The translations under genes were made by a program, and so were the position numbers. A stretch of 17,516 nucleotides of DNA. Origin: Actinobacteria bacterium UBA2236 (lineage in GTDB: Bacteria; Actinomycetota; Actinomycetes; Nanopelagicales; Nanopelagicaceae). This document shows, one piece after another, positions 7,689 through 15,569 of the stretch. Position 1 is the stretch's first letter, and each line of letters starts with the position of its first letter. The notes below the pieces were generated by a model that did not search any database, was not told where the DNA came from, and worked only from the letters and a program-made list of their open reading frames with translations. The stretch spans positions 13,737 to 31,252 of the forward strand of contig DDYK01000081.1 in the NCBI GenBank assembly GCA_002347935.1, written 5' to 3'.

Positions 7689-10379
7689 GTGTCCGTGCCT
7701 ACTTCTGCCGAAGACAATCTCTCGCTTCGAAGTGATGTCCGCCGTTTAGGCGATCTACTAGGCCAATCGCTAGCTCGCCAAGATGGTCAAGAGCTTCTTG
7801 ACCTGGTCGAGCTTGTTAGAAAGTCAGTACGCGAAGGCGGTGGCGAGGATTTACTGCAATCAATTTCGGCAGATCAATCAGTAAAACTCGTAAGAGCATT
7901 TAATGTCTACTTCAATCTAGCAAATGTTGCTGAACAAGTTCACCGCTCAAGAATTCTTGCAAAAGAACGAATTAAAGGCGGCTCTTGGTTAAGTAGAGCT
8001 GTCGACAAAATCTTGGCTGCTAGTAAGAATTCGGCAGGCATTACAAGCCAAGAGATTGAAACCTGGTTAAAGAACTTTCAGGTTCGACCCGTATTTACTG
8101 CCCACCCGACTGAAGCTGCTCGTCGCTCAGTACTTGGAAAACTCGCGACTATCTCTGAGTTATTAGACAAAGTCGATAGTCCAGCTCGCAATCGTCGTCT
8201 TGCTGAATCAGTAGATCTTCTTTGGCAGACCGATGAGTTAAGACTTGGTAGACCAGAACCTCTTGATGAAGCAATTAATGCTCTTTATTATCTAGATGAT
8301 CTATTTCGACTAACAATTCCTGAAGTTCTTGAGGACTTCTCAAGAGAAATATCAAGACTTGGTATCCAAATTTCTCCAAGGAGTGCGGTACTAAAATTTG
8401 GTTCTTGGATTGGTGGAGATCGAGATGGGAATCCAAACATAACTCCAGAGGTCACCAAAGATGCCATTGTGCTACAGATGGGCCATGCAATTAGAGTCAT
8501 AAATGAAGCCATGGATGAACTTCGTCAGGCCTTATCTGTTTCAACCAAGATTGCTGGTACATCAAAACAATTACTTGAATCAGTGGCTAAAGATTTGGAG
8601 AATTTGCCAGAGATTGAGCCTCGTTTCCGGAGAATAAATGTCGAAGAGCCTTATCGACTTAAAGCCACCGCAATAGGCCATCGTTTAGCACTGACTAGGA
8701 CTAGACACCAAAATCAAACGGAGCATAAGGCTGGGCGCGATTATGCAAGTACTACAGAGCTAGTTGACGATTTGATGTTGATGTATGACTCACTGATGCA
8801 AAACCGTGGAGAGTTAATAGCCAAGGGCTTACTGGAGAGCGCCATAAGAACAATTTCAGCCTTTGGGCTTACTCACGCGACTATGGATGTTAGAGAACAC
8901 TCTCAGGCCCATGCCAATGCGATTCAATCACTCTTTAGCGAGAGTAATTATCTGCAGCTATCCCCTAAGGAAAAAGCTGAGTTTCTTACCAAAGAATTAA
9001 CTCAGGCAAGGCGAGATAGCTCAAAACTCAACGAGTTAGATGGAAAAACTTTAAGGACCTTTACGGCCATAAAAGAGCTACAGGAAAGCTTTGATCCATC
9101 AGTAATTGAAACCTATATCGTCTCAATGACAAAAGGTGATGAAGATGTTTTAGCTGCGCTATATCTAGCAAAGGAAGCTGGACTTGTTGATATTGAGGGC
9201 AGTAAGGCAGATATCGATATCGCGCCATTACTTGAAACAGTTACTGAACTTAGAGCAGCGGGAGATATTTTAGAAAAACTCTTAAGCAATAAGATTTATC
9301 GCCAATATGTGAAATTGCGAGGCGATATTCAAGAGGTAATGCTTGGCTATTCTGATTCAAATAAAGATGCGGGAATTGCCACCAGCCAGTGGGAAATCCA
9401 TCAGGCGCAGCGAAAACTTAGAGATGTGGCTGGAAAATATGGTGTGAAGTTAAGGCTCTTTCATGGTCGCGGTGGATCTGTGGGCCGCGGCGGCGGACCA
9501 ACCTATGATGCAATTATTGCCCTTCCTTGGGGAACTCTCGATGGACAAATAAAAATGACTGAACAGGGCGAAGTCATCTCTGATAAATACGCTCTTCCAG
9601 CCCTAGCACGAGAGAATGTTGAATTAATTCTTGCTGCGGCTCTGGAAGCAACAATACTCAATCGCTCAGCTCGTCAATCTTCAGAAGATCTTGCCAACTG
9701 GAATTCGGCGATGGAATCAATTAGCTCAGCGGCATTTACTAGATACCGTTCACTAGTTGAAAATCCTGATTTAGCCAATTACTTTTATCAATCAACCCCA
9801 GTTGAACAGCTAGGAAATCTGTTTCTAGGCTCTCGTCCCTCAAGGCGACCTGATGCCAGCGCTGACTTATCGTCACTTCGAGCAATTCCTTGGGTATTTG
9901 GTTGGACTCAATCACGGCAAATTGTCCCAGGTTGGTATGGGGTGGGAAGTGGGCTTAAAGCTGCTCGTTTAGCCGGACATTCCCAGAGTATGGAAACAAT
10001 GCTAAAAGATTGGCACTTTTTTAGAACCTTTATAAGTAATGTAGAGATGACAATTGCGAAAACTGACTTAGAGATGGCTAGTAAATATGTTTTGGCCTTA
10101 GTCAATCCTTCACTTCATCACTTCTTAGATGATATTAAGGAAGAGTTTGAATTAACAGTTAGCGAGATATTGCTACTAACTGGAAAGAAAAACATTTTAG
10201 CCGACCAAGAAATTCTGGCCCAGACGCTGCAAGTTCGTGATGCCTATCTTGCCCCGCTGCATCTCCTACAAATCTCGTTATTAAAGAAAGTCCGCGAGGG
10301 AATTAGTGATCCTTTAAACACTCGAGCTTTATTATTAACAATAAATGGAGTGGCAGCCGGACTTAGAAACACTGGTTGA
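7689..10379 (+). CDS. ppc: Phosphoenolpyruvate carboxylase
   Basis: At 896 residues this is normal length for bacterial PEPC. It carboxylates phosphoenolpyruvate with bicarbonate to oxaloacetate, replenishing the TCA cycle. Motifs: catalytic His139 in VFTAHPTEAARRS, GSWIGGDRDGNPN (238-250), GYSDSNKDAG (553-562), the glycine loop FHGRGGSVGRGGGP (591-604), GEVISDKYA (627-635), PWVFGWTQSR (734-743) and the C-terminal NGVAAGLRNTG (886-896). Lys791, Arg850 and Asn886 appear to match residues that bind the inhibitor aspartate in E. coli PEPC, suggesting normal feedback control; this alignment was done by eye. The GTG at 7689 is the first start after an in-frame TAG (7683-7685). A second GTG at 7695 is possible, and neither has a Shine-Dalgarno. 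It is the only plus-strand gene here, divergent from mfd and abutting pth tail to tail. Confidence 0.98.
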   Translation: MSVPTSAEDNLSLRSDVRRLGDLLGQSLARQDGQELLDLVELVRKSVREGGGEDLLQSISADQSVKLVRAFNVYFNLANVAEQVHRSRILAKERIKGGSWLSRAVDKILAASKNSAGITSQEIETWLKNFQVRPVFTAHPTEAARRSVLGKLATISELLDKVDSPARNRRLAESVDLLWQTDELRLGRPEPLDEAINALYYLDDLFRLTIPEVLEDFSREISRLGIQISPRSAVLKFGSWIGGDRDGNPNITPEVTKDAIVLQMGHAIRVINEAMDELRQALSVSTKIAGTSKQLLESVAKDLENLPEIEPRFRRINVEEPYRLKATAIGHRLALTRTRHQNQTEHKAGRDYASTTELVDDLMLMYDSLMQNRGELIAKGLLESAIRTISAFGLTHATMDVREHSQAHANAIQSLFSESNYLQLSPKEKAEFLTKELTQARRDSSKLNELDGKTLRTFTAIKELQESFDPSVIETYIVSMTKGDEDVLAALYLAKEAGLVDIEGSKADIDIAPLLETVTELRAAGDILEKLLSNKIYRQYVKLRGDIQEVMLGYSDSNKDAGIATSQWEIHQAQRKLRDVAGKYGVKLRLFHGRGGSVGRGGGPTYDAIIALPWGTLDGQIKMTEQGEVISDKYALPALARENVELILAAALEATILNRSARQSSEDLANWNSAMESISSAAFTRYRSLVENPDLANYFYQSTPVEQLGNLFLGSRPSRRPDASADLSSLRAIPWVFGWTQSRQIVPGWYGVGSGLKAARLAGHSQSMETMLKDWHFFRTFISNVEMTIAKTDLEMASKYVLALVNPSLHHFLDDIKEEFELTVSEILLLTGKKNILADQEILAQTLQVRDAYLAPLHLLQISLLKKVREGISDPLNTRALLLTINGVAAGLRNTG

Positions 10380-10997
10380 TTACTTGTTGAAGGAGTTCTG
10401 AGCCCTCTCGAGTCCTTGAGTAATAAGAAGCTCAAGAGCATCTATGCCCTTTTGCAGGAATTGATCTAAGTCTTTTCGCTCCGCTGACGAGAATGGCTTT
10501 AAAACAAAATCTGCTGGATCTTGTTCCCCAACTGGGCGACCGATGCCAAGCCTGATGCGATAGTAATCCGAGCTAGAAAGTCCAGAGGTAACGCTTTTGA
10601 GGCCATTATGGCCATTATCTCCCCCGCCATATTTAATTCGGATGGATTGAAAAGGTATATCTAACTCATCATGGGCGATAACAATCTGATTGTTACTAAC
10701 TTTAAAGAAATTGGCAAGAGAGCTTGTTGGTCCGCCAGATTCATTCATATAGCAGCGCAGGGTGGCTGCAATTAAGGAAACTCGTTGAGCGCCAACTCCA
10801 ATACTAATTTCTGCAATATCTGCTCGAGATTTATGAGAGGAAAACTTAACTCCAGCTTTTTTGGCATACTCTGCTATCAAAGCTGCGCCAACATTATGGC
10901 GCGTCTTTTCATACTCTTTGCCAGGATTACCAAGGCCAATTACTAGCCATCGATTGGAAGAAGCTCCGCCTTTATCCTTGTTTGATCTACCAAACAT
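10380..10997 (-). CDS. pth: Peptidyl-tRNA hydrolase
   Basis: A 205-residue Pth1-type esterase that frees tRNA from prematurely dropped peptidyl-tRNA. The core starts with GLGNPGKEYEKTRHNVG (21-37), carrying Asn24 and catalytic His34. Further family residues are Asn85 in CYMNESG, Asp110 in IVIAHDELD, and GGGDNGHNGLKS (124-135) with Asn131. The usual Lys-Pro just before the CYMN strand is Thr-Leu here, a mild departure. About 15 residues rich in Lys, Gly and Ser precede the core. The ATG at 10997 is 17 nt after the rplY stop and lacks a Shine-Dalgarno. The rplY-pth pairing is conserved in Actinobacteria and fits a shared translation-linked transcript. Its TAA is immediately adjacent to the ppc stop on the other strand. 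Confidence 0.96.
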   Translation of the reverse strand: MFGRSNKDKGGASSNRWLVIGLGNPGKEYEKTRHNVGAALIAEYAKKAGVKFSSHKSRADIAEISIGVGAQRVSLIAATLRCYMNESGGPTSSLANFFKVSNNQIVIAHDELDIPFQSIRIKYGGGDNGHNGLKSVTSGLSSSDYYRIRLGIGRPVGEQDPADFVLKPFSSAERKDLDQFLQKGIDALELLITQGLERAQNSFNK

Positions 10998-11014
10998 GGA
11001 GCAAGGTTAGCCCT

Positions 11015-11653
11015 TTATTTTTCTTTACTCTCCTCAGCAGGTGCTCCTTCAGCAGGGGCTGCAGCAGCGGCTTCACCTTCAGCTGGGGTAGCAGCGACAG
11101 CGACAACTTCTTCAAATGCCGCGCGCACTGATAGATGGATAACGGTCATCTTAGGATCGCTCTTGAGAATTACGCCTTCAGGAAGAGTTACCTCTGATGC
11201 GGTCTTTGAATCTCCTGCCATCAAGCCTTCAATGTCAAGGTCAAGGGATGTTGGGATTGCCGTTACATCAACTTCAACTTCAATCGTGTTATGTACGTGC
11301 TCCAAAATACCTTCCGGATCGTACTTACCATGTGCGTGAACTGGCACGTGAACTACAACGCGCTCACCACGACGAACAATAATTAAATCAATATGTTCCA
11401 AAGTTCCTTTAAGGGGATTGCGAACGATTGACTTGGGAAGCACAAGCTCTTGCTTCTCACCCAAATCAACATTTAGAAGAACGTTGGAAGTCTTTATCGC
11501 AACTCCAACTTCGCGTGCTGGAAGGGAGATATGTATTGGCTTTTCACCATGTCCATAGATAACCGCTGGAACACTGCCATCGCGGCGGATTCTTCTTGAT
11601 GCGCCTTTTCCAAATTCACTGCGAAGTGCGCCTTTAATTGAAACTTCAGCCAT
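11015..11653 (-). CDS. rplY: Large ribosomal subunit protein L25 (Ctc/TL5 type)
   Basis: A 212-residue long-form L25/Ctc protein that binds 5S rRNA. An N-terminal L25 beta-barrel domain (about 1-92) starts MAEVSIKGALRSEFGKGASRR and includes VPAVIYGHG (28-36) and KGTLEHIDLI (81-90). The C-terminal TL5/Ctc domain is about 95-180, and a low-complexity Ala/Glu/Pro tail with repeated PAEG follows (about 184-212). That tail is typical of actinobacterial homologues. The ATG at 11653 has an excellent Shine-Dalgarno, GAAAGG, 7 nt upstream, but most of it lies inside an inverted repeat in the leader. The next gene, pth, starts 17 nt after the stop. Confidence 0.97.
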   Translation of the reverse strand: MAEVSIKGALRSEFGKGASRRIRRDGSVPAVIYGHGEKPIHISLPAREVGVAIKTSNVLLNVDLGEKQELVLPKSIVRNPLKGTLEHIDLIIVRRGERVVVHVPVHAHGKYDPEGILEHVHNTIEVEVDVTAIPTSLDLDIEGLMAGDSKTASEVTLPEGVILKSDPKMTVIHLSVRAAFEEVVAVAATPAEGEAAAAAPAEGAPAEESKEK

Positions 11654-11747
11654 TTTCTTGCCTTTCGTCGATAACGGGGGATTCCCCCTCGCCTTAAGTG
11701 GTGCGAAGGCTACCTAAAGGCAATTGGAAGCGCAAAACTGGGCTCAA
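11654..11747 (-). promoter_or_regulatory. rplY leader with nested inverted repeats (candidate cis-regulatory RNA) and weak promoter candidate
   Basis: This is the longest gap in the rightward minus-strand run apart from the tRNA region, and it is unusually structured. In RNA order, TTGCCTTT (11723-11716) is exactly complementary to AAAGGCAA (11665-11658), which contains the AAAGG of the Shine-Dalgarno. Enclosed between them are hairpin 1, GCCTT/AAGGC with a 10-nt loop (11710-11691), and hairpin 2, GGGGG-AAT-CCCCC (11688-11676). This would fold as a three-way junction masking the ribosome binding site. A weak promoter candidate (TTGCGC at 11735-11730, 17-nt spacer, TAGCCT at 11712-11707) lies partly inside the structure. 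If it were the only promoter, the outer 5' arm would not be transcribed; the full fold needs a start upstream of 11723 or read-through. The repeats are read directly; function is inferred. Confidence 0.45.
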
Positions 11748-13112
11748 CTACCGCCTAAAGCGACGAGTAAAGCGCCAAATCAAAACAAGCAAAATTGCAG
11801 CACCTGCCAGATACCAAGGCGTGACTGCTGATTTTTTGTGGCTATCTAGATCTGGGTCGATTGTTCCAGCCATTCTTGGTAATTCGATAGTAGAGACAAC
11901 TCCGGCATGATCTGAAGGAAAACAAATCTTGCCGTCGCAATTCCATACTCCAGAGCCATCCGGAAAGACATTGCCAATGATCTTTGAACTTACTGTGGCA
12001 TAAACATTTTTAGTGAAAATGTAATCAAGGCGATCAGTAAACCCATATTGATTACCAAGTTGTTTAGCAATCTTTGCTCGCTTCTTGTCAGGGCCAGCTA
12101 GAAGCGCTGATGCTCCCCAGGTGAAATAGCGGGCGTTTTTCGCATCAGGCGATGCATTTTCAAATCCAGCTTCAATCATTGTTGAGTAAGCGTTGCACTT
12201 AGCTCCACCAGGGGTGGGACAGGTATCACTAACAATCGGTTGCTCACCTGGATTTGGATCGTCAACTCTTCTTGGATCTCGATAATCAGCATTGAAATCT
12301 CCAAGAATAATAAGTGGCATCTTGGCATCTTTTAGATCAGCAACTAATTGCTGAGCCTGAATAGCAGAATTTGGAATCCTATTCTCATCCCAGATTGATT
12401 CGAGATGAGTTGTAATTACTCGAACAACCGAATCTTGAACTTTAAAGTCAGCCCAACTATAGCCACGATATATCTTCATTAGTACTGGGATTATTGAATA
12501 ACTTGCTTCATATTCACTATTTCCTACCTGGATAATCTGAGATTTCACATCATCTCGAACCAAAAGGGCATCACCGATCACAAAACCGCAGGCTGCGCTA
12601 TCTTGTCCAAAAATTGGATTAAATACCTCAGGATCAACTACTTTAGTTAGATAGGGAATAGCTGCGATTGAGTAGCCTGGATTAAAGGCTTTAACTCCAT
12701 TGGAAGTAGCTATTGAGTAAGAAAGGCCCGCACTCTTTGTGGCAGCTATCAAATCATCAAGAAAGTTATAGATTTCAACCTCTGGGCTGAAAAAGTCCTT
12801 CTTGCAACGCCATGATGTAGCCTCTTGTATCCCGATTATCTCGGGGCGATCTTGCAAGATTTCATTAGCCAATTTTGGAGCTCTGGCTTTAAAGTTAGTC
12901 TGCTTCATTTGATCCCACATAAATTGAGCAGCTGCTGGCAAATTAGGAATTAAATCCAATGCCACCCCAACATCTGCGCCAAGATAGATATTTCTTGACA
13001 TCACAGTTATCCGATAGGGCTCATTTGATTGGGCAGGAGCTATTGGAAGTAGAAAGAGTGCGCAGAGAAGAAGTGAGAGCCAGCGCAGCCTTGCTCTTTT
13101 AGGAGTGGCCAT
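11748..13112 (-). CDS. Secreted, C-terminally membrane-anchored endonuclease/exonuclease/phosphatase-fold protein
   Basis: From the ATG at 13112 this is 454 residues. It begins with a clean signal peptide (MATPKRARLRW, hydrophobic to about 23, then APAQS near 26-29). A full DNase I-like EEP domain follows: SRNIYLGADVG with Asn41, GIQEATSW with Glu97, TTHLESIW with His236, ILGDFNAD with Asp272 and Asn274, RLDYIF with Asp363, and PSDHAG with Asp401 and His402. Cysteines at 103, 175, 298, 306, 392 and 397 suggest disulfides. Near the C-terminus a transmembrane segment (about 431-447) ends in RFTRRFRR, so the domain should sit outside, tethered to the membrane. In-frame ATGs at 13136 and 13160 would extend the protein further into prs. 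The chosen start overlaps prs by 14 nt. The substrate (nucleic acid, phospholipid or other phosphodiester) cannot be told. Confidence 0.87.
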   Translation of the reverse strand: MATPKRARLRWLSLLLCALFLLPIAPAQSNEPYRITVMSRNIYLGADVGVALDLIPNLPAAAQFMWDQMKQTNFKARAPKLANEILQDRPEIIGIQEATSWRCKKDFFSPEVEIYNFLDDLIAATKSAGLSYSIATSNGVKAFNPGYSIAAIPYLTKVVDPEVFNPIFGQDSAACGFVIGDALLVRDDVKSQIIQVGNSEYEASYSIIPVLMKIYRGYSWADFKVQDSVVRVITTHLESIWDENRIPNSAIQAQQLVADLKDAKMPLIILGDFNADYRDPRRVDDPNPGEQPIVSDTCPTPGGAKCNAYSTMIEAGFENASPDAKNARYFTWGASALLAGPDKKRAKIAKQLGNQYGFTDRLDYIFTKNVYATVSSKIIGNVFPDGSGVWNCDGKICFPSDHAGVVSTIELPRMAGTIDPDLDSHKKSAVTPWYLAGAAILLVLIWRFTRRFRR

Positions 13113-14082
13113 CAAAGAGGCTCGTAACAGAGCCATCTTCAAATACTTCGCGAATTGCACGCCCTAATAGGGGAGCAATAGATAGAACCGTAAGGGTTGG
13201 AAATCTTGATTCTTCAGGTATTGGAAGTGTGTTTGCAACCACAACTTCCTTCACTCTTGAATTAGCTAGGCGCTCTGCTGCAGGGCCTGAAAAGACGGGA
13301 TGAGTGGCAGCGACAATTACCTCTTTTGCTCCCGCGTCGTAGAGCGCATCGATTGCTTTAATTATGGTGCCGGCAGTATCAATCATGTCATCGATAACTA
13401 CACAAGTCTGTCCTGAGACATCTCCAACTACCCGCCCGGTAATTGCTTCATTTGGAACTCTTGGATCACGAGTCTTGTGAATGAAGGCAATCTGAGCACC
13501 GCCTAATAGATCGCTCCATCTCTCTGCTACTCGCACTCGTCCTGAGTCAGGCGAAACAATTGTTAGTCTTGAGCGATCTACTTTTGATCCAACATGATTT
13601 GCAAGAAGTGGAAGTGCGAATAAGTGATCTACCGGTCCATCAAAGAACCCTTGAATTTGCGAGGTGTGTAGATCTACAGTCATTAAACGATCAGCACCTG
13701 CAGTTTTAAATAAATCCGCCATTAAACGAGCAGATATCGGCTCTCTGCCTCTATGTTTCTTATCTTGTCTGGCATAACCGTAGAAGGGGGCGATAACAGT
13801 AATTCGCTTGGCGGAAGCTCTCTTTAGCGCATCGACCATGATTAGTTGTTCCATGATCTGTTTATTTACTGGTGTGGTATGGCTTTGAATTACAAAGGCA
13901 TCACAACCGCGAACGCTCTCTTCAAATCGTATAAATATTTCGCCATTGGCAAAGTCATAGGCTGATGTTGGGGTGATGGGAATACCAAGTTCGGAAGCCA
14001 CCTCATCGGCTAACTCGGGATATCCACGTCCGGTAAAGAGACGGAGACGTTTTTCGGAGCTGAGACGTAGTTCGTTACTCAT
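13099..14082 (-). CDS. prs: Ribose-phosphate pyrophosphokinase (PRPP synthase, class I)
   Basis: At 327 residues this is a normal-length PRPP synthetase. It transfers pyrophosphate from ATP to ribose 5-phosphate, making PRPP for purine, pyrimidine, His, Trp and NAD synthesis. Motifs: FANGEIFIRFEESVRG (44-59), the ATP/catalytic loop YGYARQDKKHRGREPISA (101-118), the signature DLHTSQIQGFFDGPVDHL (137-154), SPDSGRVRVAE (177-187), and the PRPP-binding loop VVIDDMIDTAGT (228-239). The ATG at 14082 overlaps the glmU TGA as ATGA, with an AGAAGGG Shine-Dalgarno inside the end of glmU. The glmU-prs pair is conserved in Gram-positives and links UDP-GlcNAc and nucleotide supply. Its 3' end overlaps the start of the exported EEP gene. 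Confidence 0.98.
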   Translation of the reverse strand: MSNELRLSSEKRLRLFTGRGYPELADEVASELGIPITPTSAYDFANGEIFIRFEESVRGCDAFVIQSHTTPVNKQIMEQLIMVDALKRASAKRITVIAPFYGYARQDKKHRGREPISARLMADLFKTAGADRLMTVDLHTSQIQGFFDGPVDHLFALPLLANHVGSKVDRSRLTIVSPDSGRVRVAERWSDLLGGAQIAFIHKTRDPRVPNEAITGRVVGDVSGQTCVVIDDMIDTAGTIIKAIDALYDAGAKEVIVAATHPVFSGPAAERLANSRVKEVVVANTLPIPEESRFPTLTVLSIAPLLGRAIREVFEDGSVTSLFDGHS

Positions 14083-15500
14083 TTCGACCCTTCTTTCTTG
14101 GCTGCCGCTTGCGCTGATTTGCTGCCGTTTCTCCTCTTTAAAACCCAGCCGAGGATATTAGATTGTCGAGCTCTTCCAATCCCTAACGCTCCGGGAGGAA
14201 CATCTTCGGTAATTACAGATCCAGCTGCTGTGTATGCACCATCACCAATAGTCACTGGCGCTACCAACATTGAATCACTGCCAATCCTTACATGATCACC
14301 GATTACAGTCTGGTGTTTTTCAACACCATCGTAATTAACAATCACTGTTGCGGCTCCAATATTTGTCTGTGCTCCAATACTTGCATCGCCTAGATATGAA
14401 AGGTGTGGAACCTTAGTACCCTCTCCGATTGTTGTGTTCTTTATTTCGACAAATGAGCCAACACGAACCTGTTCTGAAAGCACTGTTCCACTGCGTAGGT
14501 GGGCATAGGGACCAACTTGGGCAGAGCCACCAATTACAGAACTCTCACAATGTGATTCAAAAACTCGCGCCTGCGCTCCCACCTCACAATCAATCAAGGT
14601 AGTTCTTGGTCCAATTACAGCCTCTCTTCCAATTTTTGTCTTGCCTCTAATCGCGCTACCTGGCTCAATAACAACATCAACATCAATTTCAGCGGTGAGA
14701 TCAATCCATGTGCTCATCGGATCTGTAATTGTTACGCCACTTTGCATTAATGCGTTGCAAATTCGAGCATTCATGATGAAAGCAGCCTGAGAAAGTTGTG
14801 AGCGATCATTGATTCCTAAAATCTCGGTGAAATCTGGAGCCTTGAAGGCAACAACTTTCTTGCCCTCTGATTTCAAAATGCCAATAACATCAGTTAGATA
14901 TTCTTCTTGCTGAACATTATCTTTAGATAATTTGCTAAGCGCTGCTACTAAATCGGTGGCAGCAAAAATATATACCCCTGAGTTAATCTCGGTGGTCTGC
15001 TTTTGAAGCTCTGAGGCATCTTTTTCTTCGACTATCTCTGCCAGATCTCCGCTTGCTTCTCGCAATACTCGACCGTATCCGCTCGGATCGGGCATGTTGG
15101 CGCTCAATACCGTGGCGCTCGCTCCAGTTGAGTTATGGTGTTTAAGCAATTCTTTAAGTGTTGCACCGCTTAGTAGCGGAGTGTCACCTGCGCAGATTAA
15201 AACTGTTCCTAAAGAGTTGTAGCCAGCTAACGCGATTTTTACCGCATGGCCAGTCCCCCCACGAACTTCTTGATAGATGGTTTTAGCGTTTGGAGAAATC
15301 TGACTTAGATGTTGGATTACCTCTTCTTTATTTGCTCCAACTACAACTCTTAGCTCGTTAGGTGCTGATGGTTCAACAGCTTTGATGACGTGTGCTATTA
15401 GTGATCGACCGGCAATTTCGTGGAGAACTTTGGCGCGAGAAGATTTCATTCGTTTACCCTCGCCAGCAGCGAGAAGTATTGCGAGATCCAGCTGGTTCAA
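14079..15500 (-). CDS. glmU: Bifunctional GlmU: N-acetylglucosamine-1-phosphate uridyltransferase / glucosamine-1-phosphate acetyltransferase
   Basis: Makes UDP-GlcNAc, the peptidoglycan precursor, in two steps. With the chosen start it is 473 residues. The N-terminal pyrophosphorylase domain has LAAGEGKRMKSSRAKVLHEI (10-29), GGTGHAV (81-87), AGDTPLL (104-110, Asp105) and GYGRV (141-145). The left-handed beta-helix acetyltransferase has many hexapeptide repeats, catalytic His366 in VPHLSYLGDA, and NYDG (389-392). A Lys/Ala-rich tail ends the protein. The frame is open back to an ATG at 15611, but that lies inside the tRNA-Gln gene, so the long start is rejected. I choose TTG at 15500 because AGAGG sits 7 nt upstream and the N-terminus then matches family length. 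GTG at 15521 is the main alternative. The stop overlaps prs by 4 nt. Confidence 0.95.
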   Translation of the reverse strand: MNQLDLAILLAAGEGKRMKSSRAKVLHEIAGRSLIAHVIKAVEPSAPNELRVVVGANKEEVIQHLSQISPNAKTIYQEVRGGTGHAVKIALAGYNSLGTVLICAGDTPLLSGATLKELLKHHNSTGASATVLSANMPDPSGYGRVLREASGDLAEIVEEKDASELQKQTTEINSGVYIFAATDLVAALSKLSKDNVQQEEYLTDVIGILKSEGKKVVAFKAPDFTEILGINDRSQLSQAAFIMNARICNALMQSGVTITDPMSTWIDLTAEIDVDVVIEPGSAIRGKTKIGREAVIGPRTTLIDCEVGAQARVFESHCESSVIGGSAQVGPYAHLRSGTVLSEQVRVGSFVEIKNTTIGEGTKVPHLSYLGDASIGAQTNIGAATVIVNYDGVEKHQTVIGDHVRIGSDSMLVAPVTIGDGAYTAAGSVITEDVPPGALGIGRARQSNILGWVLKRRNGSKSAQAAAKKEGSK

Positions 15501-15569
15501 CTCCCCACCTCTCTGCGCCACTGACCCTATTCTATTTAATTTTCGACCTAACTCTTTCCCGCTTAATTC

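Noticed and set aside
10415..10436. Inverted repeat CTTGAG/CTCAAG with 10-nt loop just past the ppc stop, as a terminator
   Set aside because: Only 6 bp, a long loop, no T-run on either side, and it lies within the pth coding region.
11676..11688. GGGGG-ATT-CCCCC hairpin as an intrinsic terminator of the prs/EEP transcript
   Set aside because: Five GC pairs but no following T-run on the minus strand; better explained as part of the rplY leader structure.
11698..11910. Plus-strand 70-residue frame rich in Arg/Lys near the rplY leader
   Set aside because: Mostly antisense to the end of the EEP gene; its basic composition comes from the reverse complement of that coding sequence. No Shine-Dalgarno or recognisable family.
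13113..13160. 470-residue form of the exported EEP gene starting at 13160
   Set aside because: It lengthens the overlap with prs to 62 nt and puts 16 residues in front of a textbook signal peptide that begins at the ATG at 13112.
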